A stretch of 64,000 nucleotides of DNA from Ancylomarina euxina (GCF_003863355.1 NZ_QQWG01000010.1:1-64000), one strand, 5' to 3'; numbered from the stretch's first letter, positions 53,531 to 63,466 are shown. Numbers and translations are program-made. The notes: generated from the letters alone by a model not told the origin.

Positions 53531-56500
53531 ATGAATAAAATATTTTACATCCTTTTTTCTTTTTTACTGACCATATCGTCTTTGGGTGTACAGGCTCAAA
53601 TAACGAAAGCTCAGGAATTAAAGAATCTTAAGATAACGGGCACACTCAAATGCTCGGAAGATAATCAGCCTGTTGTAGGAGCTACGATTATTGTAAAAGG
53701 CACAACAAATGGGGTTGCTGCCGACTTTGATGGTAATTTCACTATCGTTGCAAATCATGACGATATTCTACTGATTTCTTCAATAGGATATGCATCAACA
53801 GAAATTAAAATTGGGACGAAAACACATTTCGATTTGAGTTTATCTCCCGATAATGTATCTCTTAAAGAAATTGCCGTAATTGGATACGGTGTGCAAGAAA
53901 GACGTGACCTAACAGGTGCTGTATCATCTGTGAATATTGAACAAATTGAACAAGTCGCTGTAAGTGTTGATAATGCCTTGGCAGGTCAAATTGCAGGTGT
54001 GCAAGTTAATTCGGCAAGTGGTACACCAGGTAGTGCTACTGCAATAACCATTCGTGGTATTACATCGCTATCTGCTGATAATAACCCTCTTTATATTATT
54101 GATGGTGTACCTGTTTATGGTGTAGGCGCTGGTGCTTCTACTTCTTTTCAGTCTGGAGGCGTTCCAATGGTAGCAATGGGCGGAAATAGTACTTCGGGAT
54201 CGATAGGTGCTACTTCAGAATTTGAAAGAAATCCTTTGGCGAGTTTAAATATGGAGGATATTGAATCTATAGAAGTGCTTAAAGATGCCTATGCTACAGC
54301 AATTTATGGTTCGCGAGGTGCAGCTGGTGTCATCTTAATTACAACCAAAAAAGGTAAAAAGGGGGCTCCTAAAGTCGATTTTAATATCTCTACTTCGGTC
54401 GCCGAACCTGTTGGTGTTCCCGATGTCTTAAGTGGAGACCAATATGTCGATTTTTACAATGATTATTACAGTGCGTATAGCAATAAGGAAAATTATTTTT
54501 CAAAAAGTGCAAATACAGATTGGTTTGATGCAGCAATACGTACTGCTGTAACAACTAATGTTTCTGCGACAGTATCTGCAGGTACAGATAAAAGCACGTA
54601 TTTTTTATCTTTAGCTTATCTTGATCAGGACTCGTATGTAATCAACAATGATTTCCAGCGCTACTCAGCTCGTATCAATTATGAATATAAATCAAGTGAA
54701 AAATTCCGTTTTGGAAATAATTTGACTCTATCATCTACTGATAATAATTCATTAAACTCAGGTAGCGTATATCGTAATTCATTATTGGCTTCACCACATA
54801 CTCCAATTAAAGATGAGTACGGTGATTATGTCTTTGTGCAAAGTAATAAGGATCGATTTAATCCTATAGCGAAAGCAAAAGAGGATATTAATTTCATAAA
54901 AGATAAACGTGTCATTGGAAACTTATACGCAGAATACAAGGCCTTGTCGTGGTTAACTTTAAGATCTGAAGTTGGAATGGATTTGATGTCTTCGAAATCA
55001 TATAATCGAAACAAAGAGTATAAGGGATTGAATGATCAAGAGGAAACTGTAGTGATTATTGATGGAAGTGCAAGTCAAACAAACATTAATAATCTTAAGT
55101 TGGTTGTTAACAATACAGCATCTATATATAAAGAATTTGGTGAGCACGTGTTTAATGGTGTTGTTGGACAAAGTTTTGAGAAATCACAAGAAGACTATGT
55201 GAGAATTTCAGCGACTGATTTTCCTACTAATGATGTTTTAAGTATTGGTTCTGCGAATGAACCTCGAGTTGATGGTGCTGTGCTGAGAGAGTGGGCTATG
55301 GTTTCTTTCTTTGGTAGAATGAATTACCGTTGGAAAGATAAGTATATGGCTGGTGTAACCTATCGTGTAGATGGCTCATCTCGATTTAATAAAAACGAAA
55401 GGTATGTGGGATTTCCATCATTTTCAGCAGGTTGGAGAATTTCAAATGAAAACTTCATGGAGCGGTATACTTGGCTTGATGACATGAAACTTCGTGCTAG
55501 TTTAGGCTTCTCTGGAATTTCAGGCTCAGGAGGCTATTATGGTAATCAGGGGCAGTATGTGTCTAGAGAAAATGCAAAACAATATGGTAATTCGAATATT
55601 CTAGAAGTGCAACAGGCTAGTAATCCCGATTTGAAATGGGAAAAAACACAAACTGTGGACGTTGGTTTAGATTTATCTTTGTTTGATTCAAAAGTATCTT
55701 TAATTGTCGATTATTATAATAAGAAGAGTATTGACATGTTGATTGAATCGAGTGTTCCTTTATACTCGGGATATTCATCTCAGACACAAAATATCGTGGA
55801 CATGGAAAATGAGGGTATTGAAGTTTCCTTGAGCACTGTAAATATTGATAAGGAGTTTAAGTGGACATCAAACTTAAATTTTGCAAAAAACACCAATAAA
55901 ATTACAAAACTAAATTTAGATGGTTATGTTGCAGGTGACGCCACAATAGGTTATGCGTATTATAAAGTAGGCGAATCATCAACAGCTTGGTTTTTGTACG
56001 ATTGGCATGGTGTTGATCCTCTTACAGGGAATCCTTTGTGGAAATATGCTGATGGGAGTATCTCAACGACTGCTCCGGCATCGATAAATAATAAGGAAGA
56101 ATATGATAATAAATTTATCATGGGGGACAGAATGCCTGACTTTACAGGAGGTTTCACAAATATTTTCTCTTATAAAAATTGGGAGTTAAATACGCTTTTG
56201 AGTTTTTCATATGGTGGAAAAATCATGAATGGAACTCGTGCAGAACTTTTGACGTATACAGATAATAAGAATAGAAATTTGAGCACTGAGATTTTAGATG
56301 AATGGATTATTGCAGGACACAAAACTGAAATTCCTAAAAAGGTTAATAAATCTACGCCTCCCAAAGGTGTAGGTGGAATAGATTACACAGTTAGTAGGCA
56401 GACTGATAGGTTTTTGGAAGACGGTTCTTATATTAGATTGAAAAATATTTCATTATCTTATCGTTTTAATCCTGATATAATACGCAAGATTGGTTTACGT

Positions 56501-56671
56501 AGTTTAGTTCTCTATGCTAAAGGGTCAAATTTAGTAACATGGACAAATTATTCTGGACCTGATCCTGAAGTAAGTGCCTTTGGTTCTTCAGCTACATATG
56601 CTGGTAATGATGAATTAACAATCCCTCAGCAGAAAGCCATACAAATTGGAGTTAAAATTGGCTTAAGGTAA
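53531..56671 (+). CDS. SusC-type TonB-dependent receptor (without STN domain)
   Basis: The 1046-aa protein has a signal peptide (FYILFSFLLTISSLGVQAQ). The carboxypeptidase-D-like domain (ITGTLKCSEDNQPVVGATIIVKG) precedes the plug with GVPV and GSRGAAGVILITTKKGKKG. The barrel ends IQIGVKIGLR. It is paralogous to the receptor encoded at 48209 (shared DPEVSAFGSS and DELT/DEVT segments near the C-terminus) but has no STN domain, so it should transport without signalling. susD follows after 69 bp. ATGTAGTAAA lies 10 bp before its ATG region. Confidence 0.94.
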   Translation: MNKIFYILFSFLLTISSLGVQAQITKAQELKNLKITGTLKCSEDNQPVVGATIIVKGTTNGVAADFDGNFTIVANHDDILLISSIGYASTEIKIGTKTHFDLSLSPDNVSLKEIAVIGYGVQERRDLTGAVSSVNIEQIEQVAVSVDNALAGQIAGVQVNSASGTPGSATAITIRGITSLSADNNPLYIIDGVPVYGVGAGASTSFQSGGVPMVAMGGNSTSGSIGATSEFERNPLASLNMEDIESIEVLKDAYATAIYGSRGAAGVILITTKKGKKGAPKVDFNISTSVAEPVGVPDVLSGDQYVDFYNDYYSAYSNKENYFSKSANTDWFDAAIRTAVTTNVSATVSAGTDKSTYFLSLAYLDQDSYVINNDFQRYSARINYEYKSSEKFRFGNNLTLSSTDNNSLNSGSVYRNSLLASPHTPIKDEYGDYVFVQSNKDRFNPIAKAKEDINFIKDKRVIGNLYAEYKALSWLTLRSEVGMDLMSSKSYNRNKEYKGLNDQEETVVIIDGSASQTNINNLKLVVNNTASIYKEFGEHVFNGVVGQSFEKSQEDYVRISATDFPTNDVLSIGSANEPRVDGAVLREWAMVSFFGRMNYRWKDKYMAGVTYRVDGSSRFNKNERYVGFPSFSAGWRISNENFMERYTWLDDMKLRASLGFSGISGSGGYYGNQGQYVSRENAKQYGNSNILEVQQASNPDLKWEKTQTVDVGLDLSLFDSKVSLIVDYYNKKSIDMLIESSVPLYSGYSSQTQNIVDMENEGIEVSLSTVNIDKEFKWTSNLNFAKNTNKITKLNLDGYVAGDATIGYAYYKVGESSTAWFLYDWHGVDPLTGNPLWKYADGSISTTAPASINNKEEYDNKFIMGDRMPDFTGGFTNIFSYKNWELNTLLSFSYGGKIMNGTRAELLTYTDNKNRNLSTEILDEWIIAGHKTEIPKKVNKSTPPKGVGGIDYTVSRQTDRFLEDGSYIRLKNISLSYRFNPDIIRKIGLRSLVLYAKGSNLVTWTNYSGPDPEVSAFGSSATYAGNDELTIPQQKAIQIGVKIGLR

Positions 56672-56740
56672 TGTTTAAGAGTTTATTAGTAATAATCTAT
56701 GATGCTTTAATTTGGTGTCAAGATACTAATTCCAGAAAAA

Positions 56741-58189
56741 ATGAAAAATAGAATAATTAATACATATAGTTTTGCTTTGCTAGCTATTGTTGGTAGTCTA
56801 ACGGCTTGCGACAAACAGCTTGATCTTGCTCCTGAGGATACGACTGTTGAGTCTGAGGTGTTTCAGACTTCAAGTTCAGCAGAATCAGCTTTAATGGATG
56901 TTTACAACAAAACCTATGAGGCTAATAAGCAAACAGCGTATATCATTGGTGATATTACGACTAATACATTTGTACCGACTAGTGCTGGTGCACAGTTATT
57001 AAGCTCAGGTAATTTATTGACTGATGATTATTCAGCTGAAAAAATTTGGGGAGATACCTATTCAGCCATTAATGTAGCTAATGTGATTATCAAATCGGTG
57101 CCTGAACTGGGGACATATAATGAAGATTTAGAAAAGCAACATGTTGCCGAAGCTAAATTCTTAAGAGCTTACAACTATTTGGTTTTGTTGAAATTATATG
57201 GTGATGGAGCTCTTCAGGGAAATATGTCTGGTTTGGGTTTACCCTTACAGTTAGAGCCTTATGCAGGAACTGAGTTTGTATCTAACAATGCTTTAGAACG
57301 TTCCTCAAATGATGAAGTCTATGCGCAAATCATTAAAGATTTAACAGATGCTTTACCAGACTTAAATGAGGATTATGATGATAAATTAGAAACAAGAGCT
57401 CGTGCTACACAAGGCAGTGTTCATGCCCTACTTTCAAGAGTGTATTTGTATATGGGGAATTATGCAAAAGCAGCTGAAGAATCCGCTTACCTGATAAATA
57501 ATCCAATTTATGCTTTAGTATCTAATCTGCGTTCAGTTTTCCCTATTACTGATGGAATCGATGAAGATTTAGTTGAAGAGCATATTTATGCGATTCCTTT
57601 AACATACAATGGTGGGGATCATCAGTTTGGAACACATTGGTTTTTTTATTATTCAAGAACTTTTGGATATGTCTCTGATGATTATTTAGGGAAATTATCC
57701 AGTACTGATCAAAGAATGACGGAATTAATGTGGAGTGGAAATTCATTATCTAGTGAAAATTATGGCAAGTTAACAACGAGCAAGTTCAACCACAAAGATG
57801 GTCGTGATAATATACCAATGATTCGTTTACCAGAGATGTATTTGACTCGTGCTGAAGCTTTAGCTAGAACTGATGGTAAAGTGCAGGAAGCAGTAGATTT
57901 GCTAAATCGTATTGCCAGACGAGCTGATGCTGCTTATGTCGATTACAAGCTTTCTGATTTTACTACAGCTGAGGATTTAATTGATCGTATTCTGTTGGAG
58001 CGTGAGAAAGAGTTAGCTTTTGAGGGATTACATCGTTACGATATCATTCGAACAGGAAGAAAACTTCAGTTTAAAAATACGGATGGTGTGTACGAAGATG
58101 TTCCTGCAGGTCGTTACGTTTTACCAATTCCTAAGCGTGAAATTGATATCACAAAAGGTAGTTTGGTTCAGAATCCTGGCTACTTGTAA
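56741..58189 (+). CDS. SusD/RagB-family nutrient-binding lipoprotein
   Basis: The 482-aa protein has a lipoprotein signal ending SLTAC. It shows the SusD fold: KQLDLAPEDTTVESEVFQTSSSAESALMDVYN near the N-terminus, FLRAYNYLVLLKLYGDG in the TPR-like part, and the C-terminal RLPEMYLTRAEALARTDG followed by REKELAFEGLHRYDIIRTG. It forms the surface lid of the SusC transporter encoded upstream. The ligand is unknown: no glycoside hydrolase or peptidase gene is linked, while thioredoxin-fold genes follow directly. Confidence 0.94.
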   Translation: MKNRIINTYSFALLAIVGSLTACDKQLDLAPEDTTVESEVFQTSSSAESALMDVYNKTYEANKQTAYIIGDITTNTFVPTSAGAQLLSSGNLLTDDYSAEKIWGDTYSAINVANVIIKSVPELGTYNEDLEKQHVAEAKFLRAYNYLVLLKLYGDGALQGNMSGLGLPLQLEPYAGTEFVSNNALERSSNDEVYAQIIKDLTDALPDLNEDYDDKLETRARATQGSVHALLSRVYLYMGNYAKAAEESAYLINNPIYALVSNLRSVFPITDGIDEDLVEEHIYAIPLTYNGGDHQFGTHWFFYYSRTFGYVSDDYLGKLSSTDQRMTELMWSGNSLSSENYGKLTTSKFNHKDGRDNIPMIRLPEMYLTRAEALARTDGKVQEAVDLLNRIARRADAAYVDYKLSDFTTAEDLIDRILLEREKELAFEGLHRYDIIRTGRKLQFKNTDGVYEDVPAGRYVLPIPKREIDITKGSLVQNPGYL

Positions 58190-58198
58190 ATTCTAATC

Positions 58199-58224
58199 CA
58201 GTCATTTATATGACTGTTTCTATT
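58199..58224 (+). terminator. Terminator-like hairpin after susD
   Basis: CAGTCAT-TTAT-ATGACTG is a perfect 7-bp stem followed by TTTCTATT, 10 bp after the susD stop. A second hairpin (GGGGAACTTG with CAAGTTTCTCC) lies at about 58258-58292. Confidence 0.6.
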
Positions 58225-58327
58225 CAAATTTCACAGAATAAAATTACTCATGGTATTGGGGGAACTTGTGTAAGTAAAAGCAAGTTTCTCCAGATGCCAG
58301 GTGAATTCTATTTCCAAATTTTCACTG

Positions 58328-59473
58328 ATGAATAAAATTAAAACAATACTTGTTTACTTGTCTTTTTGTCTGTTTTTAGGTCAGGAATCATATGCTCAAT
58401 TGCAATCTGATAATAAAGATCAGGCAGGGATTAAATTCGAGCATAGCTCTTGGCTAGAGATTCTAAAAAAGGCAAAGAATGAAAATAAACTCATCTTTAT
58501 TGATGCTTACACAACTTGGTGTGGCCCCTGTAAAATGATGGCTAAAAATGTATTTACAGATGCAGAAGTGGGTGACTTCTTTACTCAAAATTTTGTAAAT
58601 GTAAAACTTGATATGGAGAAAGAACCGGGTTTAAGTCTGAAATCAAAATTGCGTGTTACTGCCTATCCAACTTTAATTTTTGTCGATGCAAATGAAAAGA
58701 TCGTGCATAAGGCTGTTGGCTCCTTACCTAAAGATGAATTCTTGAAATTAGGAAACGATGCTTTAAATGGTGAGATGAATCTGTCTGATTACAATGCAAT
58801 TTATGAGAAAAAAGGAGCTTCAGATTATGAGTTCTTAGTAGGGTATTTGAAGATGTTGGAATCGGCTGGTGAGAAAGTAAAGCTAAAAGAGGTTTTTGTA
58901 AAATATTTTGATGACTTAGATTCTGAGAAGCTATTAAGTCAGGAGAATTGGGATTTGGTGAAGAAGTACATTCTCAATACGGATAATAAAGCTTTTCAAT
59001 ACCTTTTGACAAATAGAGAGCAATTTGAAAGTATGTTTGGTGAAAAGGAAGTAGGTGAGAAGATTTATTACACATTCTTACGTCAAGGGAACCAACTATG
59101 TGATAAGACTGAATCGGGTGATTTTCAGTTGAATCTTGATCGAAAGTCACAATTTGAAGCCGATCTGGAGAAATTCAATATTAAAGATAAAGCTAAGATT
59201 TTAGCTTATTCTGAGATTTCTACTGCCAGAAGCCTGGAAGATTGGAAAACTTTTGTGAGCATCATATCTAAATATTTAGAGTCGGGCTTAATTGATAAAA
59301 GTGTCATGTCGTTATATAACTATGCATTGCCTGTAAATGCGTCATCAAAGGATAAAGAGCTTCGTGCTGAGGCAGCTAAGTGGTGTGATATGAGCTTGGC
59401 AACAGAGAATTTAGCCAGTGGTTGGCAAAATGCCTTTGTAAAACTCAAAGCTGATCTGTTAGGGGAGAAATAG
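58328..59473 (+). CDS. Secreted thioredoxin-fold protein
   Basis: The 381-aa protein has a signal peptide (IKTILVYLSFCLFLGQESYAQ) and an N-terminal thioredoxin domain with the active site TTWCGPCKMMAKNVF. The cis-Pro region is VTAYPTLIFV. About 200 helical residues follow that are not thioredoxin. A GTG at 58301 opens the frame, but the ATG at 58328 gives the normal signal. Its twin is encoded at 59685. It is periplasmic and may reduce or isomerise disulfides in proteins or in the cargo of the SusC/SusD pair. Confidence 0.88.
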   Translation: MNKIKTILVYLSFCLFLGQESYAQLQSDNKDQAGIKFEHSSWLEILKKAKNENKLIFIDAYTTWCGPCKMMAKNVFTDAEVGDFFTQNFVNVKLDMEKEPGLSLKSKLRVTAYPTLIFVDANEKIVHKAVGSLPKDEFLKLGNDALNGEMNLSDYNAIYEKKGASDYEFLVGYLKMLESAGEKVKLKEVFVKYFDDLDSEKLLSQENWDLVKKYILNTDNKAFQYLLTNREQFESMFGEKEVGEKIYYTFLRQGNQLCDKTESGDFQLNLDRKSQFEADLEKFNIKDKAKILAYSEISTARSLEDWKTFVSIISKYLESGLIDKSVMSLYNYALPVNASSKDKELRAEAAKWCDMSLATENLASGWQNAFVKLKADLLGEK

Positions 59474-59684
59474 GCTATCTCAAAATAAATTAAAAATTAA
59501 TACTTTTTAATTAAGGGATAAATCAAATTCTTGGGTCTTTATTCTGATGAGGAGATATTCATGATGGATATCGAATCAATAAAGGATTATAAACTACTAA
59601 TTATTATTGGACGATTCTCTTATAGCTATAGCAGTTGGCAGGCTGTTTCGTTTCGGTAATAGAATATCAAAATTAAACAATAAC

Positions 59685-60947
59685 ATGAGAAATTTACTAA
59701 CAGTATTTGCATTAGCTCTCGCTGGGCTTTTCATTTCAAAAACTTCTATGGCTCAGAATCGTTCTGTTGAGTTCGAACATTCAAAGTGGTCTAAGGTTTT
59801 GAAGAAAGCTAAGAAAGAAAACAAATTGATTTTTGTTGACTGTTATACATCATGGTGTGGACCATGTAAGATGATGGCTAAGGATGTCTTTACACAAGAT
59901 CACGTTGCTGATTATTTCAATGCTAATTTTGTAAACTTCAAAATTGACATGGAAAAAGGCGAGGGTCCAGATCTTAAGCCAGGATGGAAAATTAATGCAT
60001 ATCCAACTTTCCTAGTTATCAATGCTGAAGGTGAAGTTGTACATCGTGTGGTTGGTGCTTATGGAGCTGATGAGTTTATCGGTTATATGAAAGAGGCACA
60101 ATCAGAAGATAAGAATTTTGCTGCATTGCAAAAGGAGTACGAAGCAGGTAAGCGTGATGGTGAATTCATGTTTTCTTATTTAAGATCACTTCGTATGGCT
60201 AATCTTGATAAAGAAGAAGCTAAAAAAGCTGACCAATATATTTCAAGTCTTGAGAAAGAAGATTTATTAAAGAAGGAGAACTGGAATATCGTTAAGTATT
60301 TTATGAAAAACCCTGCAACTGATGAGTTTCGTTTTATTGTAAAAAATAGAACTAAGTTAGCTGAAGTTGTTGGTGTTGAAGAAGTAGATGCTAAGATTTA
60401 CAAGACTTATAATAAGAAAATTGAAGAGTATTCTTATTTCTACCCAGGTAAAGGAAGAGTGTACGATAAAGCTGGTTTTGATGCTTTAATTACTGATCTT
60501 CAAAACTCAAACTACGATAGATCTTCAGAACTTATAGCTATTGCTTTAAAAAACGAATATTCACGTTTGAATGATTGGGATAAGTATGCTTACACTATAG
60601 ATGCAGCTCTTGATTTTTCTTTATTGAAAAATAATGCTGATAAGTATAGATATTTTGACTCTGCAGCTTCGACGATTGCTAAAGCTTCAACAGTCAAAGC
60701 ATTGTTAGAGAGAGCTATTCGTTGGGCAAATTATGCTTCTGCTAATGAAACTAGACCTGAGCATAAGTCAGGTTATTTAGCTACAAAAGCGGATTTGTTA
60801 AAGTTGGTTGGTAATGCTGAGGCAGCTAAAGCCACACAATCAGCTTCTAAAAAAGCGGATCTCGAGGCAGAGAAAGCCGGAACAAAGATTATTTCTGTTC
60901 CTATGATTAGAATGGGTGGAATGAAACCTGCTAAGGGAAAGAAATAG
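59685..60947 (+). CDS. Secreted thioredoxin-fold protein, paralogue of the preceding gene
   Basis: The 420-aa protein has a signal peptide (MRNLLTVFALALAGLFIS up to KTSMAQ) and the active site TSWCGPCKMMAKDVF. It is closely related to the previous gene through FEHSKW, KKAKKENKLIFVD and VNFKIDMEKGEG, consistent with a tandem duplication. The C-terminal extension is longer and ends in a basic tail (GMKPAKGKK). The Met at 59685 is preferred over the upstream GTG-like opening at 59607 because the signal peptide starts there. Confidence 0.88.
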   Translation: MRNLLTVFALALAGLFISKTSMAQNRSVEFEHSKWSKVLKKAKKENKLIFVDCYTSWCGPCKMMAKDVFTQDHVADYFNANFVNFKIDMEKGEGPDLKPGWKINAYPTFLVINAEGEVVHRVVGAYGADEFIGYMKEAQSEDKNFAALQKEYEAGKRDGEFMFSYLRSLRMANLDKEEAKKADQYISSLEKEDLLKKENWNIVKYFMKNPATDEFRFIVKNRTKLAEVVGVEEVDAKIYKTYNKKIEEYSYFYPGKGRVYDKAGFDALITDLQNSNYDRSSELIAIALKNEYSRLNDWDKYAYTIDAALDFSLLKNNADKYRYFDSAASTIAKASTVKALLERAIRWANYASANETRPEHKSGYLATKADLLKLVGNAEAAKATQSASKKADLEAEKAGTKIISVPMIRMGGMKPAKGKK

Positions 60948-60958
60948 TAAAAATTATG

Positions 60959-60980
60959 TGCTGGTTTGAAAAGGCCAGCA
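60959..60980 (+). terminator. Small hairpin between thioredoxin-type genes
   Basis: TGCTGG and CCAGCA pair around a 10-base loop (TTTGAAAAGG), 11 bp after the stop. No T-run follows. Confidence 0.45.
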
Positions 60981-61085
60981 TGATATCAAAATAACTAATT
61001 GTGTTTACTGATTTAAATCAGAGGTTTGGCAGAACTTAGACACAAACTAACAATCACCATCGTTTGATGGATTAAAAAAGAAAAA

Positions 61086-62216
61086 ATGAAAAATTTACTT
61101 GTTGCATTTTTAGCATTAATTCTTTTCTCGTGCGAGGCACCAGTTAAGGATACAATCACCATTACCGGTCATGTAAAGTTTCCGGATAATAATTTTAAAA
61201 TGACCATCGTCAAACGTAATGGTTTTGATAAAACAGTTATTGATTCGGTTGATGTTAAGAAAGATGGAAGCTATGCTTTTGAGATGAAAGTTGATAAGCC
61301 GGGTGTTTATACTCTGGATTGTCAGAAGTGGCAGTCTGTTCAGTTTTGGGCTGAGGATGAGGATTTGAAAATTGACTTTAGAGGTCAGGATACGGCTAAA
61401 ATGAAGATCAAGAATCCACCATATGTGTATATCAATGGTGGAAAAAACAATGAGGTGATGAATTTGGTTGCCTTTAATTACTACCGCAATTACCAGAGCA
61501 TGATTGCTGCAGGAAGAATTATGTATGAGGCTTCGTTGTCGGATAGTGAGAAATGGAAAGAGGTTGCAGGTAAAGGTTATAATGCTTGTTATGACGATCT
61601 TGATGCAAGAACCCATTATATTGCTGAACATTATGCTGATCGTAACTCAATTATCTCGTTATTGAGTTCTTTAAGAAAAGAAAGCGATAAACCTTTGGTT
61701 GAAAAAATTATTAAGACTCTGGAAGCAAAGAACCCTAACTACCAGCCCTTAATTGATTATAAAAATGCCAGAGATGAAGCAATTGCTCAGGAAGAGAGAT
61801 TAGCAATTGGTAAAGAAGCTCCAATCTTCGAATTCCCAACTGCAGATGGAAAAATGATAAGCCTTAAGGATTTTAGAGGTCAGTATCTGATTGTTGACTT
61901 TTGGGCATCATGGTGTGGTCCTTGTCGTAACGAAATTCCTCATCTAAAAGAAGTGTATGAAACTTATAAAGATAAAGGTGTTGAAATTTTAAGTGTATCG
62001 ATTGACAAAAGCAAAAATGCCTGGAAAAAAGCAATGAGCCAGGAAAATATGACTTGGCCACAAATTCAAGCCCCAGGAGCTGGTAAGGATATTATGAAAG
62101 AATATCAGTTTAGTGGTATTCCTTATATCATCCTGTTGGATAAAGAAGGTAAGATTGTTGGGAAACAATTGCGTGGAAAATCTTTAACAGAGAAGTTGGA
62201 ATCAATTTTTAAATAA
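61086..62216 (+). CDS. TlpA-like thiol-disulfide oxidoreductase with DUF4369-type N-terminus
   Basis: The 376-aa lipoprotein (LLVAFLALILFSC) begins with a beta-rich DUF4369-like domain (TITGHVKFPDNNFKMTIVKRNG, then DKPGVYTLDCQ). It ends with a thioredoxin domain of about 140 residues that carries ASWCGPCRNEIPHLKEVY and SGIPYIILLDKEG. This is the common Bacteroidota TlpA design, anchored to the membrane and facing the periplasm. It reduces disulfides for cytochrome c maturation or other exported proteins. The START-like gene begins 5 bp after its stop. Confidence 0.92.
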   Translation: MKNLLVAFLALILFSCEAPVKDTITITGHVKFPDNNFKMTIVKRNGFDKTVIDSVDVKKDGSYAFEMKVDKPGVYTLDCQKWQSVQFWAEDEDLKIDFRGQDTAKMKIKNPPYVYINGGKNNEVMNLVAFNYYRNYQSMIAAGRIMYEASLSDSEKWKEVAGKGYNACYDDLDARTHYIAEHYADRNSIISLLSSLRKESDKPLVEKIIKTLEAKNPNYQPLIDYKNARDEAIAQEERLAIGKEAPIFEFPTADGKMISLKDFRGQYLIVDFWASWCGPCRNEIPHLKEVYETYKDKGVEILSVSIDKSKNAWKKAMSQENMTWPQIQAPGAGKDIMKEYQFSGIPYIILLDKEGKIVGKQLRGKSLTEKLESIFK

Positions 62217-62221
62217 GAGAG

Positions 62222-62746
62222 ATGAAGAATACAAAACTAAAAATTGTTGTTCTCTTTTTGATGGTTTGTGGTATGTTTGGAAGTGTTTCGGCACAAATGA
62301 AACCTGCTAAGATGTCACCCCCAAATACAAAGAGAGAAGTAACAATAAAGGCTTCAGCTGATGTTGTGTTTAAGCTTTTAGCTTCGCTTGAAAAAGTAGA
62401 AGAATATGTACCAAGCTTGGTGAAATCTTCATTAGCCGATGGTCATGGTCTTGAAGCGGTTCGCGAAATGGTAATGGCAGATGGAAAGCCAAGGTTAGAG
62501 GAGGTTCAAATTTATGATCCTGCTAACAAAACAATTGCGTTTAAGCCCTTCGATGAGTATTTACCTACAAAATACTTGTCGGTTTATTATAGAATAATAG
62601 CACAAGGCCCTAATAAATGTAAGGTAAGTATGTCGGGTTATTTCAAGGCCAAAGAAGGGGAGTCTGAAGGTAAAATTATTAAGCAATTAGGTTCTGAGTT
62701 TTCTCAGACATTAAATGGCTTAAAAGCTTATCTGGAAGCCAAATAA
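62222..62746 (+). CDS. Secreted START/SRPBCC-like protein
   Basis: The 174-aa protein has a signal peptide (IVVLFLMVCGMFGSVSAQ) and one SRPBCC (Bet v1-like) domain: REVTIKASADVVFKLLASLEKVEEYVPS, then DGHGLEAVREMVMADGKPRLEEV, ending in a long helix. Such domains form a hydrophobic cavity that binds lipids or other small hydrophobic ligands. It is tightly linked to the TlpA-like gene and to the SusC/SusD block, so it may handle a hydrophobic or peptide cargo; ligand unknown. Confidence 0.82.
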   Translation: MKNTKLKIVVLFLMVCGMFGSVSAQMKPAKMSPPNTKREVTIKASADVVFKLLASLEKVEEYVPSLVKSSLADGHGLEAVREMVMADGKPRLEEVQIYDPANKTIAFKPFDEYLPTKYLSVYYRIIAQGPNKCKVSMSGYFKAKEGESEGKIIKQLGSEFSQTLNGLKAYLEAK

Positions 62747-62764
62747 AATTGACTAACTAAGAAT

Positions 62765-62804
62765 AAAAGGTGAGAGTTCAATTATGAAGTTTTCACCTTT
62801 TTTT
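62765..62804 (+). terminator. Intrinsic terminator of the SusC/SusD-thioredoxin block
   Basis: AAAAGGTGA and TCACCTTTT form a 9-bp stem, followed by T residues, 19 bp after the START-like gene. Confidence 0.85.
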
Positions 62805-62911
62805 ATTTTTTTATGGTTCTCGCCGACTTTTAATCTAAAGAAGCAATCCCGATACTAGTTCCTCCCGTTCCCAGATCGTAATCGAAGGACAGTTTACATG
62901 CCTACCTAATA

Positions 62912-62947
62912 CAGCTTGCTTGTCATGCTCTGACTATATGCAAGCTG
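62912..62947. repeat. Short inverted repeat
   Basis: CAGCTTGC and GCAAGCTG are perfect 8-bp inverted copies around a 20-base centre. A second hairpin, CCCGA-TTT-TCGGG, lies near 62987-62999. The region 62810-63010 has no gene and may be a small decayed repeat. Confidence 0.4.
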
Positions 62948-63031
62948 CTCATGTCGGGGTATGACTAGGTGATGAGAAGCTATTGATCCCGATTTTCGGG
63001 AACAAAAATAGTGAGAGCCTAAAAGTAAAGC

Positions 63032-63373
63032 TTATTGACCTAAGAAACTGGTCCACAAACAATCTTGAAAATCGGTAAGCATATGCAGCAGTAAGCCAAT
63101 GGCTACGATTCTGACTTTGGGGAAGAAAACCATGATAAAATAGATTGCGATGGCGTAATAGGAGTGAAGGGGATGAAAACCAATACTGCATCGTCCTGCT
63201 TCAAATATGGGCGTCGCCAATAAATGATCTAAATCGACCAGCATGGTTGCCAGCATAATGAGCCATGCTTTTTTCCAGCTCTCTCTGAAGAAAGACCATG
63301 CTATAGCTCCTGGAAATAGAAGATGTAGGCTATAATGCGTTATAGTTTGAAGAATCTGTAGCAGTTCAGTCAT
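63032..63373 (-). CDS. DUF6122-family membrane protein
   Basis: The 113-aa protein has three or four hydrophobic segments and a conserved pattern: HYSLHLLFPGAIAW, then MLATMLVDLDHLLATPIFEAGRCSIGFHPLHS, and LLLHMLTDFQDCLW. The VDLDHLLA and LHMLTDF elements with several His and Asp are reminiscent of small metal-dependent membrane hydrolases of the YdjM type. The family function is unknown. The ATG at 63373 is the only suitable start. Confidence 0.82.
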   Translation of the reverse strand: MTELLQILQTITHYSLHLLFPGAIAWSFFRESWKKAWLIMLATMLVDLDHLLATPIFEAGRCSIGFHPLHSYYAIAIYFIMVFFPKVRIVAIGLLLHMLTDFQDCLWTSFLGQ

Positions 63374-63412
63374 GTTTCCCCTTAGTTATTCATTTTAAGT
63401 TGAGTTTTGAGT

Positions 63413-63442
63413 CAAAAAAAAGCTATCCATTTTAGGATAGCT
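63413..63442 (-). terminator. Intrinsic terminator (minus strand)
   Basis: On the minus strand AGCTATCC-TAAAAT-GGATAGCT is followed by eight T residues. It lies after the partial redoxin gene and before the DUF6122 gene. Confidence 0.88.
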
Positions 63443-63466
63443 CTTGTGTCGTAATTGATACGCTGT

